Shown here: piece by piece, positions 42,664 to 54,047 of the stretch
Layout: each line of letters starts with the position of its first letter
Numbering within the stretch: the stretch's first letter is position 1
Source of the DNA: Flavobacterium sp.
Lineage (GTDB): Bacteria > Bacteroidota > Bacteroidia > Flavobacteriales > Flavobacteriaceae
Reading direction: 5' to 3'
Assembly: GCA_016721735.1 (NCBI GenBank)
Contig: JADKHM010000014.1
Coordinates: 10,068 to 74,067 of the forward strand
Length of the DNA: 64,000 nt
The notes under the pieces: generated by a model
Database searches by the model: none
What the model saw: only the letters and a program-made list of their open reading frames with translations
What the model was told of the DNA's origin: nothing
Program-made: the position numbers and the translations under genes

Positions 42664-43884
42664 ATGAACTATAACGAGACTGTAAATTGGATGTTTCAAC
42701 AATTGCCAATGTACCAAAATCAGGGCGCCACGGCATATCGTAAAGATTTGACCAATACTATTTTGCTAGCAAAAGAGCTGGGAAATCCGGAAGAAAATTT
42801 GCGTTGTATTCATGTCGCTGGAACTAATGGAAAAGGATCAACATCGCATATGCTAGCGTCGATTTTGCAAGAATCTGGTTATCAGGTTGGTTTGTATACA
42901 TCTCCGCATTTGAAAGATTTTCGCGAACGAATTAAAATTAATGGCATTGAGATCTCTGAAGACTTTGTTACCAATTTTGTTGCGCAACATAGACGCTTCT
43001 TTGAACATAATAATCTTAGTTTCTTTGAAATGACCGTTGGATTAGCCTTAGATTACTTTAAGAAGAAACAAGTCGATATTTCCATTATTGAAGTTGGCAT
43101 GGGAGGCAGACTCGATTCAACTAACATTATTACACCAATAGTCTCCGTTATTACCAATATAGGTTTCGACCACACAACCTTTCTGGGCAATACGTTTGAA
43201 TCCATTGCAGGTGAAAAAGCGGGCATTATTAAACACAAGATTCCAACAGTTATTGGTCAATATACCAAAGAAACAAAAACAGTTTTTGAGAGAAAAGCGG
43301 TCGAAAACGAAGTTGCCTTGTACTTTGCTTCTGACAACATAAACCAAGACTACGACTCGCCTTTATTAGGAAATTATCAATATCATAATAAAAAGACTGT
43401 TTTGCAAACCATACAAGTCCTTCAGTCGACTACAGAATTTCAAATTAAGGAAGAGCACATTGCAAATGGTTTTATGAATGTGATAAAGAATACCGGCTTG
43501 CAAGGAAGATGGCAAAAATTACAAGAACATCCGTCTGTAATTTGTGATACCGCACATAATGCAGATGGACTGCAAATAGTACTGGCGCAAGTGTTAGTGC
43601 AAGAATTTAAACAGTTACACATTGTTTTGGGTGTCGTAAATGACAAAGACTTGGGCGAAATTTTGCCTTTGTTCCCAAAAGAAGCAGTTTATTACTATTG
43701 CAAGCCCAATATTTCTCGTGGTCTTGATGCTGAATTGCTAATGGGGAAAGCACTCACATTTGGCCTCAGAGGAAACGTTTATAATTCAGTTTCAGAAGCT
43801 TATGAAGCTGCGAAGAAAAGTTCCACTACAGAAGATTTCATCTTTATTGGCGGCAGCACTTTTGTCGTTGCAGAAATTTTGTAA
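42664..43884 (+). CDS. folC: Bifunctional folylpolyglutamate synthase/dihydrofolate synthase
   Basis: 406 residues. The ATP-binding loop IHVAGTNGKGSTSHMLASIL (about 49-68), the SPHLKDFRERIKING segment, VGMGGRLDSTN and the late CDTAHNADGL define FolC of the Mur ligase superfamily. It adds glutamate to dihydropteroate and folates. The ATG at 42664 fits the family N-terminus (YNETVNWMFQQLPMYQNQG). No folate gene is adjacent; the next feature is tRNA-Val. Confidence 0.96.
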   Translation: MNYNETVNWMFQQLPMYQNQGATAYRKDLTNTILLAKELGNPEENLRCIHVAGTNGKGSTSHMLASILQESGYQVGLYTSPHLKDFRERIKINGIEISEDFVTNFVAQHRRFFEHNNLSFFEMTVGLALDYFKKKQVDISIIEVGMGGRLDSTNIITPIVSVITNIGFDHTTFLGNTFESIAGEKAGIIKHKIPTVIGQYTKETKTVFERKAVENEVALYFASDNINQDYDSPLLGNYQYHNKKTVLQTIQVLQSTTEFQIKEEHIANGFMNVIKNTGLQGRWQKLQEHPSVICDTAHNADGLQIVLAQVLVQEFKQLHIVLGVVNDKDLGEILPLFPKEAVYYYCKPNISRGLDAELLMGKALTFGLRGNVYNSVSEAYEAAKKSSTTEDFIFIGGSTFVVAEIL

Positions 43885-43900
43885 TAAAATTGAATTTTGT

Positions 43901-43930
43901 TTGCAAATATGAAAAAGTAACTTATATTTG
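43901..43930 (+). promoter_or_regulatory. Consensus Bacteroidetes promoter of tRNA-Val
   Basis: TTG at 43901-43903 and TATATTTG at 43923-43930 with exactly 19 bp between, a perfect match to the consensus, 12 bp upstream of the mature tRNA. Confidence 0.85.
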
Positions 43931-43942
43931 CACACGCAATAA

Positions 43943-44017
43943 GGGCGATTAGCTCAGTTGGTTCAGAGCATCTGGTTTACACCCAGAGGGTCGGGGGTTC
44001 GAATCCCTCATCGCCCA
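43943..44017 (+). tRNA. tRNA-Val (anticodon TAC)
   Basis: The acceptor stem GGGCGAT pairs with ATCGCCC, followed by discriminator A; CCA is not encoded. The D arm is AGCTCAGTTGGTTCAGAGC, the anticodon stem-loop CTGGTTTACACCCAG gives anticodon TAC, and the T arm is GGGGGTTCGAATCCCTC. 75 nt, full cloverleaf. Confidence 0.95.
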
Positions 44018-44019
44018 CA

Positions 44020-44052
44020 AAAAAATCCACTAGAAATAGTGGATTTTTTATT
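44020..44052 (+). terminator. Terminator after tRNA-Val
   Basis: AAATCCACTA and TAGTGGATTT form a 10-bp stem followed by a T run; it also lies at the 3' end of the convergent murF gene and may serve both. Confidence 0.82.
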
Positions 44053-45336
44053 TTATATGAATTCTAAAGTTCTTTCTAGCGCCATGCCACGAGAACCTTT
44101 GATTAAGATCATGCAATCTCGAAAATCGACTTTCTTTACCGCATCGGTAAATGAGTCGAAAGTATCATAGAAGCTAAAATCTTTCTTATCAATTGTATTT
44201 TGAAAGAAATCTTTACCAACAAAATAGCAGCTGATATTGTCTGTAGCCGATAGCATATCAACGATTGTTTTGTGTTCTGCTGCGCTTTCACTGCCTAGCT
44301 CAAACATATCTCCCAGAATAACAATCTTATTCTTTTTATCAAGTTGAACAAAATTTTCAATCGCCACTTTCATGCTACTTGGATTTGCATTATATGCATC
44401 CAAGATAATTTCATTTGAATTCTTGTGTAGCAACTGAGAACGATTATTCTCTGGAATATAGCTTTCAATCGCCTCTTTTATCGTATCGTTACCGACATCA
44501 AAATACCTACCAATGGAAATCGCTGCACTAATATTGTTCGCATTATACAAGCCAATTAGATGGGATTCTATTTTAACCTTTGAAAATTGAACCGTGACAA
44601 AAGGATCTGCTACTACACTATCAATACATGTATCGGCTGACACATTACTTACTCCGAAAGTATGACGTCTTATAGACTGTGTTTTCTCCAACTGAATTGG
44701 GTCGTCAAGATTTACGAAGACCATTTTGTCATTTGTTGCAAGAAAGGTGTACATTTCGCTTTTACCCTTTATAACACCTTCGACACCGCCGAATCCTTCT
44801 AGATGTGCTTTCCCAAAATTTGTGATGTAGCCATAGTCAGGTCGCGCAATCTCGCATAAAAACGAAATTTCCTTTTGGTGGTTAGCACCCATTTCAACGA
44901 TTCCGATTTCTGTACTACTGTCAAAGCTCAATAAAGTAAGCGGCACACCAATATGATTGTTTAAATTTCCAATCGTAGCTTTGGTACGGTACTTCTTCGA
45001 AAGCACGATTTGTATCAACTCTTTCGTCGTTGTTTTTCCATTACTACCTGTAAGTGCTATAATAGGCAATTTCAAGTACTTTCGATGAAATTGAGCTAAT
45101 TCCTGTAAAGTTTGTAAACTGTCAGAAACGACAATAGTCCTTGCGTCAATATAGTATTCGGAATTGTCAATAATCACGTACGATGCACCTTTTAAAAGAG
45201 CCTCAGTAGCAAAAGTATTCGCGTCGAAACGATCGCCCTTTATAGCAAGAAAAATAGATCCTGGTTCAATTTTCCTGGTATCAATTGAAACAGATTTACA
45301 TTGAAGAAATAACTGATGAATGTCCTGGATATTCAT
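44053..45336 (-). CDS. murF: UDP-N-acetylmuramoyl-tripeptide--D-alanyl-D-alanine ligase MurF
   Basis: 427 residues from the ATG at 45336 (MNIQDIHQLFLQCKSVSIDT); the ATG four codons upstream is less likely. The family's SIDTRKIEPGSIFLAIKGDR opening, the ATP loop ALTGSNGKTTTKELIQIVL near 100, MGANHQKEIS and ILDAYNANPSSM identify MurF, which adds D-Ala-D-Ala to the UDP-MurNAc tripeptide in peptidoglycan synthesis. It lies downstream of gldJ on the same strand, with a terminator in between. Confidence 0.95.
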   Translation of the reverse strand: MNIQDIHQLFLQCKSVSIDTRKIEPGSIFLAIKGDRFDANTFATEALLKGASYVIIDNSEYYIDARTIVVSDSLQTLQELAQFHRKYLKLPIIALTGSNGKTTTKELIQIVLSKKYRTKATIGNLNNHIGVPLTLLSFDSSTEIGIVEMGANHQKEISFLCEIARPDYGYITNFGKAHLEGFGGVEGVIKGKSEMYTFLATNDKMVFVNLDDPIQLEKTQSIRRHTFGVSNVSADTCIDSVVADPFVTVQFSKVKIESHLIGLYNANNISAAISIGRYFDVGNDTIKEAIESYIPENNRSQLLHKNSNEIILDAYNANPSSMKVAIENFVQLDKKNKIVILGDMFELGSESAAEHKTIVDMLSATDNISCYFVGKDFFQNTIDKKDFSFYDTFDSFTDAVKKVDFRDCMILIKGSRGMALERTLEFI

Positions 45337-45350
45337 AATAAAAATCAAAA

Positions 45351-45379
45351 AATAAAAGCCCTATTAAAGGGCTTTTATT
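45351..45379 (-). terminator. Terminator between gldJ and murF
   Basis: AATAAAAGCCC pairs perfectly with GGGCTTTTATT around a short A/T loop. It lies after gldJ and before murF on the minus strand. Confidence 0.82.
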
Positions 45380-45397
45380 GTAATATTAAATAAGAAA

Positions 45398-47116
45398 TTA
45401 GTTTCTAGGTCTTTTCTTTTTGTCAGCTTTTGGACCAACTCTAGACATAGCACATCTAAATCCGATGTAATCTGTCGCCATATCTTGAGGGAAATATCTT
45501 CTTTGAGCTGGGTCTAACCAATAAGCTCTATCTCTCCATGATCCGCCTTTATATACTCTAACGTTATCGTTAACCAATGTAGTTCTTTTGCTTGACTTAT
45601 CAAATTTTCGAACCATATTACCTAAACTATCTGTGGTAACATTATGTATTGGAGAATCGTACATTTTATGCTTCTCTTTGCTTTTCGTATCTTCCTCTTC
45701 GGAAGAACCAAAATCAAAATATCTTGTTGATTGCTTGTCCCCATCGCGATAATTTCTTTCGTCACTCTTATCAAAATTTTGTCTCAAGTACGTTTCTTTT
45801 TCATCAACTGGAACTTGAGCCAATTGACCTGGTAAATTTCGAGCCATTACTCGCCCATTAGCTAAGGTATCGAAAACTTGTGTTTCTGGTGTCACTAATT
45901 CAGCTTTTCCATCTTCTCCAATTTTATTCTTGGTATAGATGTTTCCTCTAAAATAGTTGAAATCACTAGCTTCATCATCAACAATTGGACGATAAACATC
46001 AGCAACCCACTCCGCAACGTTTCCTGCCATGTCATACAATCCAAAGTCATTTGGCGGATAAGACTTAACAATATTTGTAATGTCGGCACCGTCATCAGAC
46101 CATCCTGCAATTCCACCGTAATCTCCTTTTCCTTGTTTGAAGTTAGCCAATTGATCTCCTCTAACTTTTCTTTTTCCTGAACGAGTATACGTTCCAGACC
46201 AAGGATATTTCTTTTGTCCTTTGTATATATTATATTCTCTTTGTCCTACATCTGCCGCTGCTGCATATTCCCATTCCGCTTCAGTTGGCAGTCTGTACTC
46301 TGGCAAAATTAGACCCGAAGAACGTTGTGCATATACATTTTTTGCAGGGGCTTCAGTTGCTGGCTGATCTTTAGTACCTTTAGTCTTAACCGGTTTCGCT
46401 TTTGAGTTTCTTCTTCCTTTCAAAACAATTTTTTCATCACCTCCAAATGCTTTTGTAGGTTGATTTAAGTATGTCTCAGTACTAAAGGTAGATTCTGCTT
46501 TCGTATCAACAATTTTGGCATCCTTTTTCAAGAATCCTTCTTTTTCCAGAGTATTCTCGTTTACCCTGTCCGTACGCCATTTACTAAATTCAACTGCCTG
46601 AATCCAATTTACACCAACTACTGGATAATTTGCATAAGCGGGATGTCTCAAATAATTATTGGTCATGGTTTCATTATAACCAAGTCTATTTCTCCACACT
46701 AATGTATCTGGAGAGGCTCCTTCATAAATGTTTTTATAATTTTCTTGATCCGGCGGAAAAACTCTTTTCAACCAATCCAAGTATTCCATATACATCATAT
46801 TGGTTACTTCTGTTTCATCCATATAAAAGGACTGCACATGTTGTTGATTTGGCGTATTATTCCAATCGTGCATAACATCATCTTGAACTTTACCCATCGT
46901 AAATGTTCCTCCTTCAACCATGACTAATCCGGGTCCAGTTGCTTGCTTTTTAAAATTTGAAGCATATTGAAAACCCCCTTTTTTGTCATTTATCTTCCAA
47001 CCAGTAGCGGTAGATGAATTCTTCGAACTTGACTTTTTACTACAACTTACGGTTGCCCCTAATACTATCACTAAGGTTAGTAAGAGTTTGAATGTCATAA
47101 TTTTGTTTAGTTTCAT
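45398..47116 (-). CDS. gldJ: Gliding motility lipoprotein GldJ
   Basis: 572 residues. A lipoprotein signal ends in LGATVSC with Cys25. The body is a formylglycine-generating-enzyme-like (SUMF1) domain with GLVMVEGGTFTMGK, YMDETEVTNMMYMEYLDWL, RLPTEAEWEYAAAAD and GGSWRDRAYWLDPAQRR, interrupted by long insertions, as in GldJ. In flavobacteria GldJ is needed for gliding and for the type IX secretion apparatus. It is divergent from porU, and the murF-gldJ-porU-porV arrangement is the one I recall from Flavobacterium. Confidence 0.93.
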   Translation of the reverse strand: MKLNKIMTFKLLLTLVIVLGATVSCSKKSSSKNSSTATGWKINDKKGGFQYASNFKKQATGPGLVMVEGGTFTMGKVQDDVMHDWNNTPNQQHVQSFYMDETEVTNMMYMEYLDWLKRVFPPDQENYKNIYEGASPDTLVWRNRLGYNETMTNNYLRHPAYANYPVVGVNWIQAVEFSKWRTDRVNENTLEKEGFLKKDAKIVDTKAESTFSTETYLNQPTKAFGGDEKIVLKGRRNSKAKPVKTKGTKDQPATEAPAKNVYAQRSSGLILPEYRLPTEAEWEYAAAADVGQREYNIYKGQKKYPWSGTYTRSGKRKVRGDQLANFKQGKGDYGGIAGWSDDGADITNIVKSYPPNDFGLYDMAGNVAEWVADVYRPIVDDEASDFNYFRGNIYTKNKIGEDGKAELVTPETQVFDTLANGRVMARNLPGQLAQVPVDEKETYLRQNFDKSDERNYRDGDKQSTRYFDFGSSEEEDTKSKEKHKMYDSPIHNVTTDSLGNMVRKFDKSSKRTTLVNDNVRVYKGGSWRDRAYWLDPAQRRYFPQDMATDYIGFRCAMSRVGPKADKKKRPRN

Positions 47117-47319
47117 ACTTTTAGCAGGTAATAAATTCGTGGCGCAATATAAGAATTAACCTTTATATAGCAACAAATTTTATTTAATTTTTTTTTTTTG
47201 AAATACCGTTCGACCTCAACAAAACGTAAAAATATTCTAAATAGTATCTGCAGAACTATTAAAAAAATTAATTTTACGGCTTTCGTAATAAATACCGTTA
47301 AAATACGTTTCTACCATCA

Positions 47320-50300
47320 ATGAAAAAAATTGCTACATTTTTACTGTTTCTTATTTGCTGTTATTCCTTTGGACAAACCAAGGGAGATATTACTATAAAA
47401 TGGACTCCTAAAGCTCCACTTAATATAGGAGATCAAAAACTTAAGGTCCCTCAATTTGACCCAAACCATTTTCAATACGACAGTAGTACAAATCGTATTT
47501 ATTTCGTTTTTCAAACCTCAATTGCAAGTGAGATCAACGAAAAGTCTCTACAAATTTCTAATATTGTTTACGAAGAGATGACCGAAAGCGAATTGGGAGA
47601 CTTAGCACTTTCTTCGATTCCAATTGCACCAAATGCAATAGCTCAAAATCTTAAATCAAAAAACGATTTATATGTTTCGATATTATTATCTCCAATAGTA
47701 AAAACAGGGAACGCAGTAAAAAAAATCACGTCTTTTTCTTATAATTTAAGCACGAGTTCAAATAGGATTACAGCTCCCAATAGTGAATTTAGCACACTTT
47801 CAAATTCTGTTTTATCGACAGGTGATTGGTACCGATTCTACCTTACCAAATCTGGCGTTTATAAAATTAACAGCAGTTTTTTAAGTAGCCTAGGAGTGAA
47901 CATGAACGGTGTTGACCCGAGAAAAATCAAGATTTACGGTAATGGAGGCCGAATGATCCCTCTAAAAAATAGCGTAGATTATCCCGCAGACTTGCAAGAA
48001 AACGCGATTCAAGTTATCGGCGAAAACGATGGTGTTTTTGATAATTCTGACTACATTCTTTTCTATGGCGAAGGTGTAGATCAATGGAACGATGAAAGTC
48101 AAACCACGAACAACTTGTACGATTCCAAATCCTATTATTACATTAACGTTCAAGGCAATGACGGAAAAAGAATGCTTCCTATGCAACAGCCAAGCGCAGC
48201 TGCGGACGTTCTAGTAACCGAATTTGACCACATACAGTACTACGAAGTTGACAAAGTAAATATCGTTCGATTAGGAAGGCGATGGTTTGGGGAAGAATTT
48301 GATTTTGTTGATCAACAGAATTTTCAATTCAAAATTCCAAATATTGTAACTTCTACTCCGGTAAATTTGTATATTTATGGGGCTGCCGTCTCTATCGTTA
48401 ACACTTCGATGGAAGTCAAAGCAAACGATGTTCTCGCTGGAAACATGGCATTTACACCGATTGGATCTTCTGTAAAAGCTGACGCTTCAATACTGAACGT
48501 TACAATTCCGGCCGCGGAAGACATAAAAATCTCATTGAAATACAACAATGGTGGCGTACCTGATTCGAAAGGATATTTAGATTATATTTCTTTAAAATCA
48601 AAGCGCAATCTTGTTGGTTACGGAAAGCAATTTACTTTTCAGTATGCGCTCTCGAGCACAAGTACTCAAATCGGCGAATTTCAAATTGGAAATGCCGCAA
48701 CTGTAAAACAAATTTGGGATATAACCGATATTTATAACGTAACCCAAGTGACCAACGAAAATCAATCTGTCTTTACTTTCAAAACAAATTTTGGAAGTGT
48801 GGAGAAATTTATTGCATTGGACGAATCCGATTACTATCAGCCTCTTTTAGACAGTAGATCAAAAGTTGTGAATCAAAATCTAAAGGGCAACATTTTCTTG
48901 AATGGACAAGGACAATTTCAAGACGTCGACTATCTCATCGTTACTCCCGCCTTTTTACGGGCTCAAGCCGAAAAACTAGCAAATTTCCACAGATCTTATT
49001 CTCAATTAAACGTAAAAGTCGTTCTTCTCGAGGACATCTACCAAGAATTTGGTTCAGGAAAGCAAGATATTGGAGCTATTCGCAACTTTATCAAATATGT
49101 ATACTTTAATGCATCTGCTGATGATAAAAAAGTGAAATATGTCAACCTATTTGGTGATGCTTCATTCGATTTTAAGAACAGAGTTTCGATTGCGTCCAAT
49201 ATTGTCCCAATATACCATGCATTAAACAGCCTAACCGTTGATCCGAGCTCATTTGCGTCTGACGATTATTTTGTTTTCATGGATTCTAATGAAGGTAACT
49301 TAGACGTTAACTATCCTCAAAAAGCCGGTCTAGTTGACATTGCTGTCGGACGAATGATTGCTAGTACAACAACGCAAGCAGACGAGTTAGTTAATAAGGT
49401 TATTGATTATTACGATGTCAAATCATATGGCAATTGGCGTAATAATATCGTGGTAGTTGCTGATGACACAGATAAGGAAAGTGATCTTAGTCTTCAATCG
49501 AATATCAATTCACTAGCAGAAACCATTGTTGCTGAAAAACCATTTCTAAATTACGAGAAAATTCTTTTGGATTCGTACGTTCAAGAAACCAGTGCTGGGG
49601 GAAGTCGCTATCCAAAAGCTCGGAAAGATCTTTTTGACTTTTTTGAAAAAGGCGCCTTGGTACTCAATTATCTTGGACATGGTGGAGAAGATGGATTGTC
49701 GCAAGAGCGTATCTGGGAAAAAGCAGATGGACAAAATCTACGCAATCAATATAGATACCCACTTTTTATTACAATTACTTGTGAGTTTTCAAGATTTGAC
49801 AATCCATTCAGGCCAACCGCCGGGGAGTATACTTATTGGAACCCAAAAGGAGGCGCTATTTCAATGATTACGACAGTCAGAGAAATATACCAATCAACCG
49901 GAGAAAATTTCAATAATATTCTAGCTAAGCACCTATTTTCTTATGATTCCAATGAATATGTTTCAATAGCAGAAGCATTGCGACTTGCCAAGAATGAATT
50001 TACACCTCGAACAGACGTTGTGTTTTATCTCGGTGACCCAGCGCTCCAATTGGCAATTGCGAAACCTAAAGTCAGTTTAACGAAAGTAAATGACGTTCCT
50101 ATAACAGGTGCGATTGACGATTTTAAATCGCTTTCCTACGTAAAACTAACTGGGGAAGTAACCGACGAAAACAACAATCCATTACCAGCCTATGATGGAG
50201 AATTATCGGTTCAAATATTTGACAAAAAGATTACACGAACCACTTTGAATAATGACAACAACAGTCCACCAATTAATTTTGATGTACTAGGAGAAACAAT

Positions 50301-51143
50301 ATTCAGAGGAATGCAACAATAAACGACGGTAAATTTGAATTTGGCTTTGTTGTGCCTAGAGATATTGCAATCCCACTTGGCAATGGTAGAATTAGTTTTT
50401 ATGCCAAAAGAACGCAAACACTATTTGACAAATCTGGCGTCAACACGACCATAAAAATTGGCGGCATCAATGAAAATGCCGTTGCCGATAACGCGCCACC
50501 GAAAGTCAAATTATACATGAATGACAAGACTTTTGTTTCTGGCGGCATAACCAATGAATCGCCACTATTCTTAGCGTATTTGGAAGATGAAAATGGCATC
50601 AACACCGCAAGCGGAATCGGACATGATATCGTTGCAATTCTTGACGGAAATGAAAGTGCGCCATACAAATTAAACGACTATTATGAAACCGAATTAGATA
50701 ACTATCAACAAGGGAAACTAAAATTTCCTTTCCGAAACTTATCTAAAGGATTGCACACTATCACATTCAAAGCATGGGATGTATACAACAATCTTGTGAC
50801 GGCTGAAATTCAGTTTATGGTGCTTAGCGACGAATCCATTTCTATTTCCAACGTGCTCAATTATCCAAATCCTTTTGTGAATTATACGCAATTTTGGTTT
50901 TCACATAACAAACCTTTCGAGACTCTTGAGGTGCAAGTGCAGGTGATGACCATTACGGGAAAAATAGTTTGGACAAAAACCAAACCATCTCTAGTGCTGA
51001 AACAATATGCCGCGAAATAACCTGGGACGGAAAGACGACTTTGGCGATAAAATCGAAAAGGAGTGTATATCTATAAGTTAACCGTAAAATCTAGCTTGAG
51101 CAATTCAAAAACAGAAAAATACGAGAAACTTGTAATACTTTAA
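47320..51143 (+). CDS. porU: Type IX secretion system sortase PorU, frameshifted near the 3' end
   Basis: Starts at ATG 47320 with signal peptide KKIATFLLFLICCYSFGQ. A long N-terminal region precedes a gingipain-type peptidase C25 domain: DVDYLIVTPAFL, VKYVNLFGDASFDFK, ASDDYFVFMD, then catalytic His787 (NYLGHGGEDGL) and Cys821 (ITITCEFSRFD). The first frame ends at 50322; one missing A near 50309 (GGAATGC) restores NATINDGKFEFGF and the frame runs on through an Ig-like part to a C-terminal FlgD-like segment (NYPNPFVNYTQFWF, ITGKIVWTKT). More single-base errors occur near 50985 and 51030-51050. The rebuilt protein has about 1270 residues. PorU removes the sorting domains of T9SS cargo at the cell surface. 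Confidence 0.93.
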
Positions 51144-51159
51144 TAAAATACTATATTTG
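51130..51159 (+). promoter_or_regulatory. Consensus promoter of porV inside the end of porU
   Basis: TTG (51130-51132), 19 bp, TATATTTG (51152-51159): a perfect match to the consensus, overlapping the last codons of porU and 22 bp before the porV ATG. Confidence 0.8.
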
Positions 51160-51180
51160 TAAACTTTTTAAAAATTGAGG

Positions 51181-52368
51181 ATGAAAAATAAATTTCTAAT
51201 AATTGCTTTCTTTACCACACTTTATTTCATCAATGCTCAAGAAAGAGTAATCACTACGGGAGTTCCATTTCTTTTGGTGGCAGGCGATGCTCGTTCCGCA
51301 GGTATGGGCGACAATGGTGTAGCCACTTCCCCAGACGTCTATTCGCAACAATGGAATCCTTCAAAATATGCTTTTTCAATCGATCGACAAGGCTTTTCGG
51401 TAGGTTACACGCCTTATTTGGTAGAGTTAGTAAACGATATTTCACTATCTCAAATAACCTACTTCAATAAATTTAACGAACGTAGTGCATTTGCTGGAAG
51501 TATCCGCTATTTTAGTTTGGGAGAAATAGAATTAAGAGAAAATGTAGACGATCAAGCTGTTGTAGTAAAACCAGCAGAATATGCACTTGACTTATCTTAC
51601 GCACTAAAATTAAGTGACTATTTTTCGATGTCCGTTGGCGGTAGATTTATTCGCTCTAATTTAAGAATTCCTACCGCCGGACAAAGTTCATCAGCAGCAA
51701 ATTCCTTTGCATTTGATGTCTCTGGTTATCACCAATCAGAAGAAATGGCTTTCAATAGCTTTAATGGAAAATTGCGTTGGGGTTTTAATTTCAAAATTTA
51801 GGTCCTAAAATCAATTATGATAAGTCAGTCGGTGAAGAAGGTGCAAACTCCCACCTGCGAGTATGAAATTAGGTGCAGGATTTGATTTATTTTAGATGAT
51901 TATAATAAAGTAAGTTTAAATGCCGAAATTAGTAAATTATTAGTGCCAACTCCAATAGAGCCAAACCAATTGACTTAAATGGTGACGGCGTTTATGACCT
52001 TAAACTGGAGAAACAGACGGTGTACAGGAAGCCAGTATTGCTTACGATAAAATCGGATGGGTATCCGGAATATTTAAGTCATTTAATGATGCCCGGGAGG
52101 AATGAGCGAGGAATTAAAAGAAGTAACTTATTCATTAGGAACCGAGTATAACTATCAAGATTCGTTTGCTTTTCGTTTAGGATATTTTCACGAACACCCG
52201 GACAAAGGAGGAAGACGATTTTATTCGTTAGGAGCTGGATTTAAGTACAACATCATTAAAGTTGATGTTTCTTATTTATTCTCCGCATCAAGAGTTAAAA
52301 ATCCACTAGAAAATACGTTACGATTCTCGCTAAGCTTTGCCTTCGGAGATAAATATGATGAATTCTAG
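51181..52368 (+). CDS. porV: Type IX secretion outer-membrane protein PorV (LptO), frameshifted
   Basis: From the ATG at 51181 the signal peptide KNKFLIIAFFTTLYFINAQ is followed by ERVITTGVPFLLVAGDARSAGMGDNGVATSPDVYSQ-type sequence, the diagnostic PorV opening, and amphipathic strands. The frame is broken near 51800 and several more times to 52110, then resumes as EVTYSLGTEYNYQDSFAFRLGYFHEHP to the terminal strand LRFSLSFAFGDKYDEF. Rebuilt length is about 390 residues. PorV is a FadL-like barrel that shuttles cargo from the translocon to the PorU sortase. Breaks are most likely sequencing errors. Confidence 0.9.
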
Positions 52369-52390
52369 AAATCAAATAATATCAATTAAG

Positions 52391-52427
52391 AATCCAAATT
52401 TCAACTTTAAGAATTTGGATTTTTTCT
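52391..52427 (+). terminator. Terminator after porV
   Basis: AATCCAAATT (52391-52400) pairs with AATTTGGATT (52412-52421) and is followed by T-rich sequence. It rules out cdd start codons upstream of it. Confidence 0.75.
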
Positions 52428-52436
52428 TTATACCAT

Positions 52437-52917
52437 ATGAAAAATATTTCAATGTCTACCCAATTATCGGTTTCGAAGATCTTTCTGAATTACCTGAATC
52501 AGTGAGAGATTTGATGGAACAAGCTTGTTGCAATTAGAAAAAAAAGCGTATGCTCCCGTGCTCGAAGTTCCGCGTTGGAGCCGCTATCCTCCTGGATAAC
52601 TGGAAAGTCGTTTTGGGTTCGAATCAAGAAAACGCAGCTTATCCTTCTGGCTTATGTGCTGAACGTGTTGCTATATTTCAAGTTGGTGCGATTTATCCAG
52701 ATAATAAGATTGTAGCATGGCTATAACCGCAGCTTCGGATACCAATCAAACGCTGACACCAATTCCACCTTGTGGCGCCTGCAGACAATCTATTGCAGAA
52801 TATGAATTTAAGCAAGACGAGCCTATTGAAATCTACTTTATGGGCGAAATTGGAGCGATTTACAAATCAGATTCACTCAAAAATTTACTGCCATTTAGCT
52901 TCGATAAAAACTTTTGA
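52437..52917 (+). CDS. cdd: Cytidine deaminase, frameshifted
   Basis: The start at 52437 gives MKNISMSTQLSV, then single-base errors (near 52472, 52540-52610 and 52725) break the frame. Joined segments read FEDLSELPESVRDLMEQA, AYAPYSKFRVGAA, GSNQENAAYPSGLCAERVA and PPCGACRQSIAEYE, ending SLKNLLPFSFDKNF. The CAE and PCGACR zinc motifs are those of the homotetrameric cytidine deaminases of about 160 residues. It recycles cytidine and deoxycytidine to uridine forms. Lies between porV and pdhA. Confidence 0.88.
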
Positions 52918-53045
52918 GATTCTAAAAATTCCCGCTTTTAAATTTTAGTTCTAACAGGAATGTTTTACTTTTGCCTTTCGCAAATCTGTGTGAGGAAACT
53001 ATTTTGCGCTCTAGTTAAATAAAATACAAAAAGAAAATTAGCCTA

Positions 53046-54042
53046 ATGAAAGAAGTTACAAAAGAAGTTTACTTGAAGTAGGTGGAAGACATGCTGCTTT
53101 GGAGAAAATTTGAAGACAAACTGGCCGCACTTTACATTCAACAAAAAGTAAGAGGGTTTCCCTCCACTTATATAACGGACAGGAAGCTGTCCTAGCTATG
53201 CTTTGTACGCCATGGATTTATCAAAGATAAAATGATTACTGCCTACAGAAATCACGTTCAACCAATCGGTATGGGCGTTGATCCAAAAGCAGTTATGGCG
53301 GAACTCCTAGGAAAAGTAACCGGAACCTCCAAAGGAATGGGCGGTTCAGTCCACATCTTCTCTAAAGATAAGGGTTCTACGGTGGTCACGGTATTGTTGG
53401 TGCTCAAATTCCAGTTGGTGCTGGAATCGCTTTTGCCGACAAATATTTCAATACTGGCGGAGTTACATTAACCTATTTTGGTGACGGAGCCGCGTCAAGG
53501 ATCTTTACACGAAGCTTTCAACATGGCGATGCTATGGAAACTTCCTGTTGTATTTATTGTAGAAAACAATGGATATGCCATGGGAACATCTGTCAAAAAG
53601 AACCGCAAATCATACCGATATCCGAAACTTGGTTTGGGTTATGAAATGCCATGTGGACCGGTAGATGGAATGAATCCTGTGAAGGTTGCAGAAGCCATGC
53701 ACGAAGCCATCGATAGAGCACGACGCGGAGATGGGCCAACTTTCTTGGAAATGAAAACATATCGCTATAGAGGTCACTCGATGTCTGATGCACAATTATA
53801 TCGTTCTAAAGACGAAGTCGAAGAATACAAAAAAATCGATCCAATTACGCAAGTTTTAGATGTAATCAAAGATCAGAAATATGCCACTGATGCCGAAATT
53901 GGAAGCTATCGACGAAAGAGTAAAAGACTTAGTGGAAGGAATGTGATACTTTCGCAGAAGAATCGCCATTTCCAGAAGTAAACAACTTAATGACGTTGTT
54001 TTAGAGAAGAAAACTACCACATTTATTCCCCATAAACTATAA
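53046..54042 (+). CDS. pdhA: Pyruvate dehydrogenase E1 component, alpha subunit, frameshifted
   Basis: The start at 53046 (MKEVTKEVYLK) is followed by at least four frame breaks (near 53076, 53155-53210, 53375 and 53490) and further ones after 53900. The joined segments give MLLWRKFEDKLAALYIQQK, MITAYRNHVQPIGMGVDPKA, GTSKGMGGSVHIFSKDKG, the thiamine diphosphate motif beginning YFGDGAA and ending VENNGYAMGTSV, and TYRYRGHSMSDAQLYRSKDE. About 332 residues when rebuilt. E1 alpha binds thiamine diphosphate in pyruvate dehydrogenase. E2 follows six bases later; E1 beta is encoded elsewhere. A TACTTTTG -7-like box lies at 52966. Confidence 0.9.
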
Positions 54043-54047
54043 TCGAT

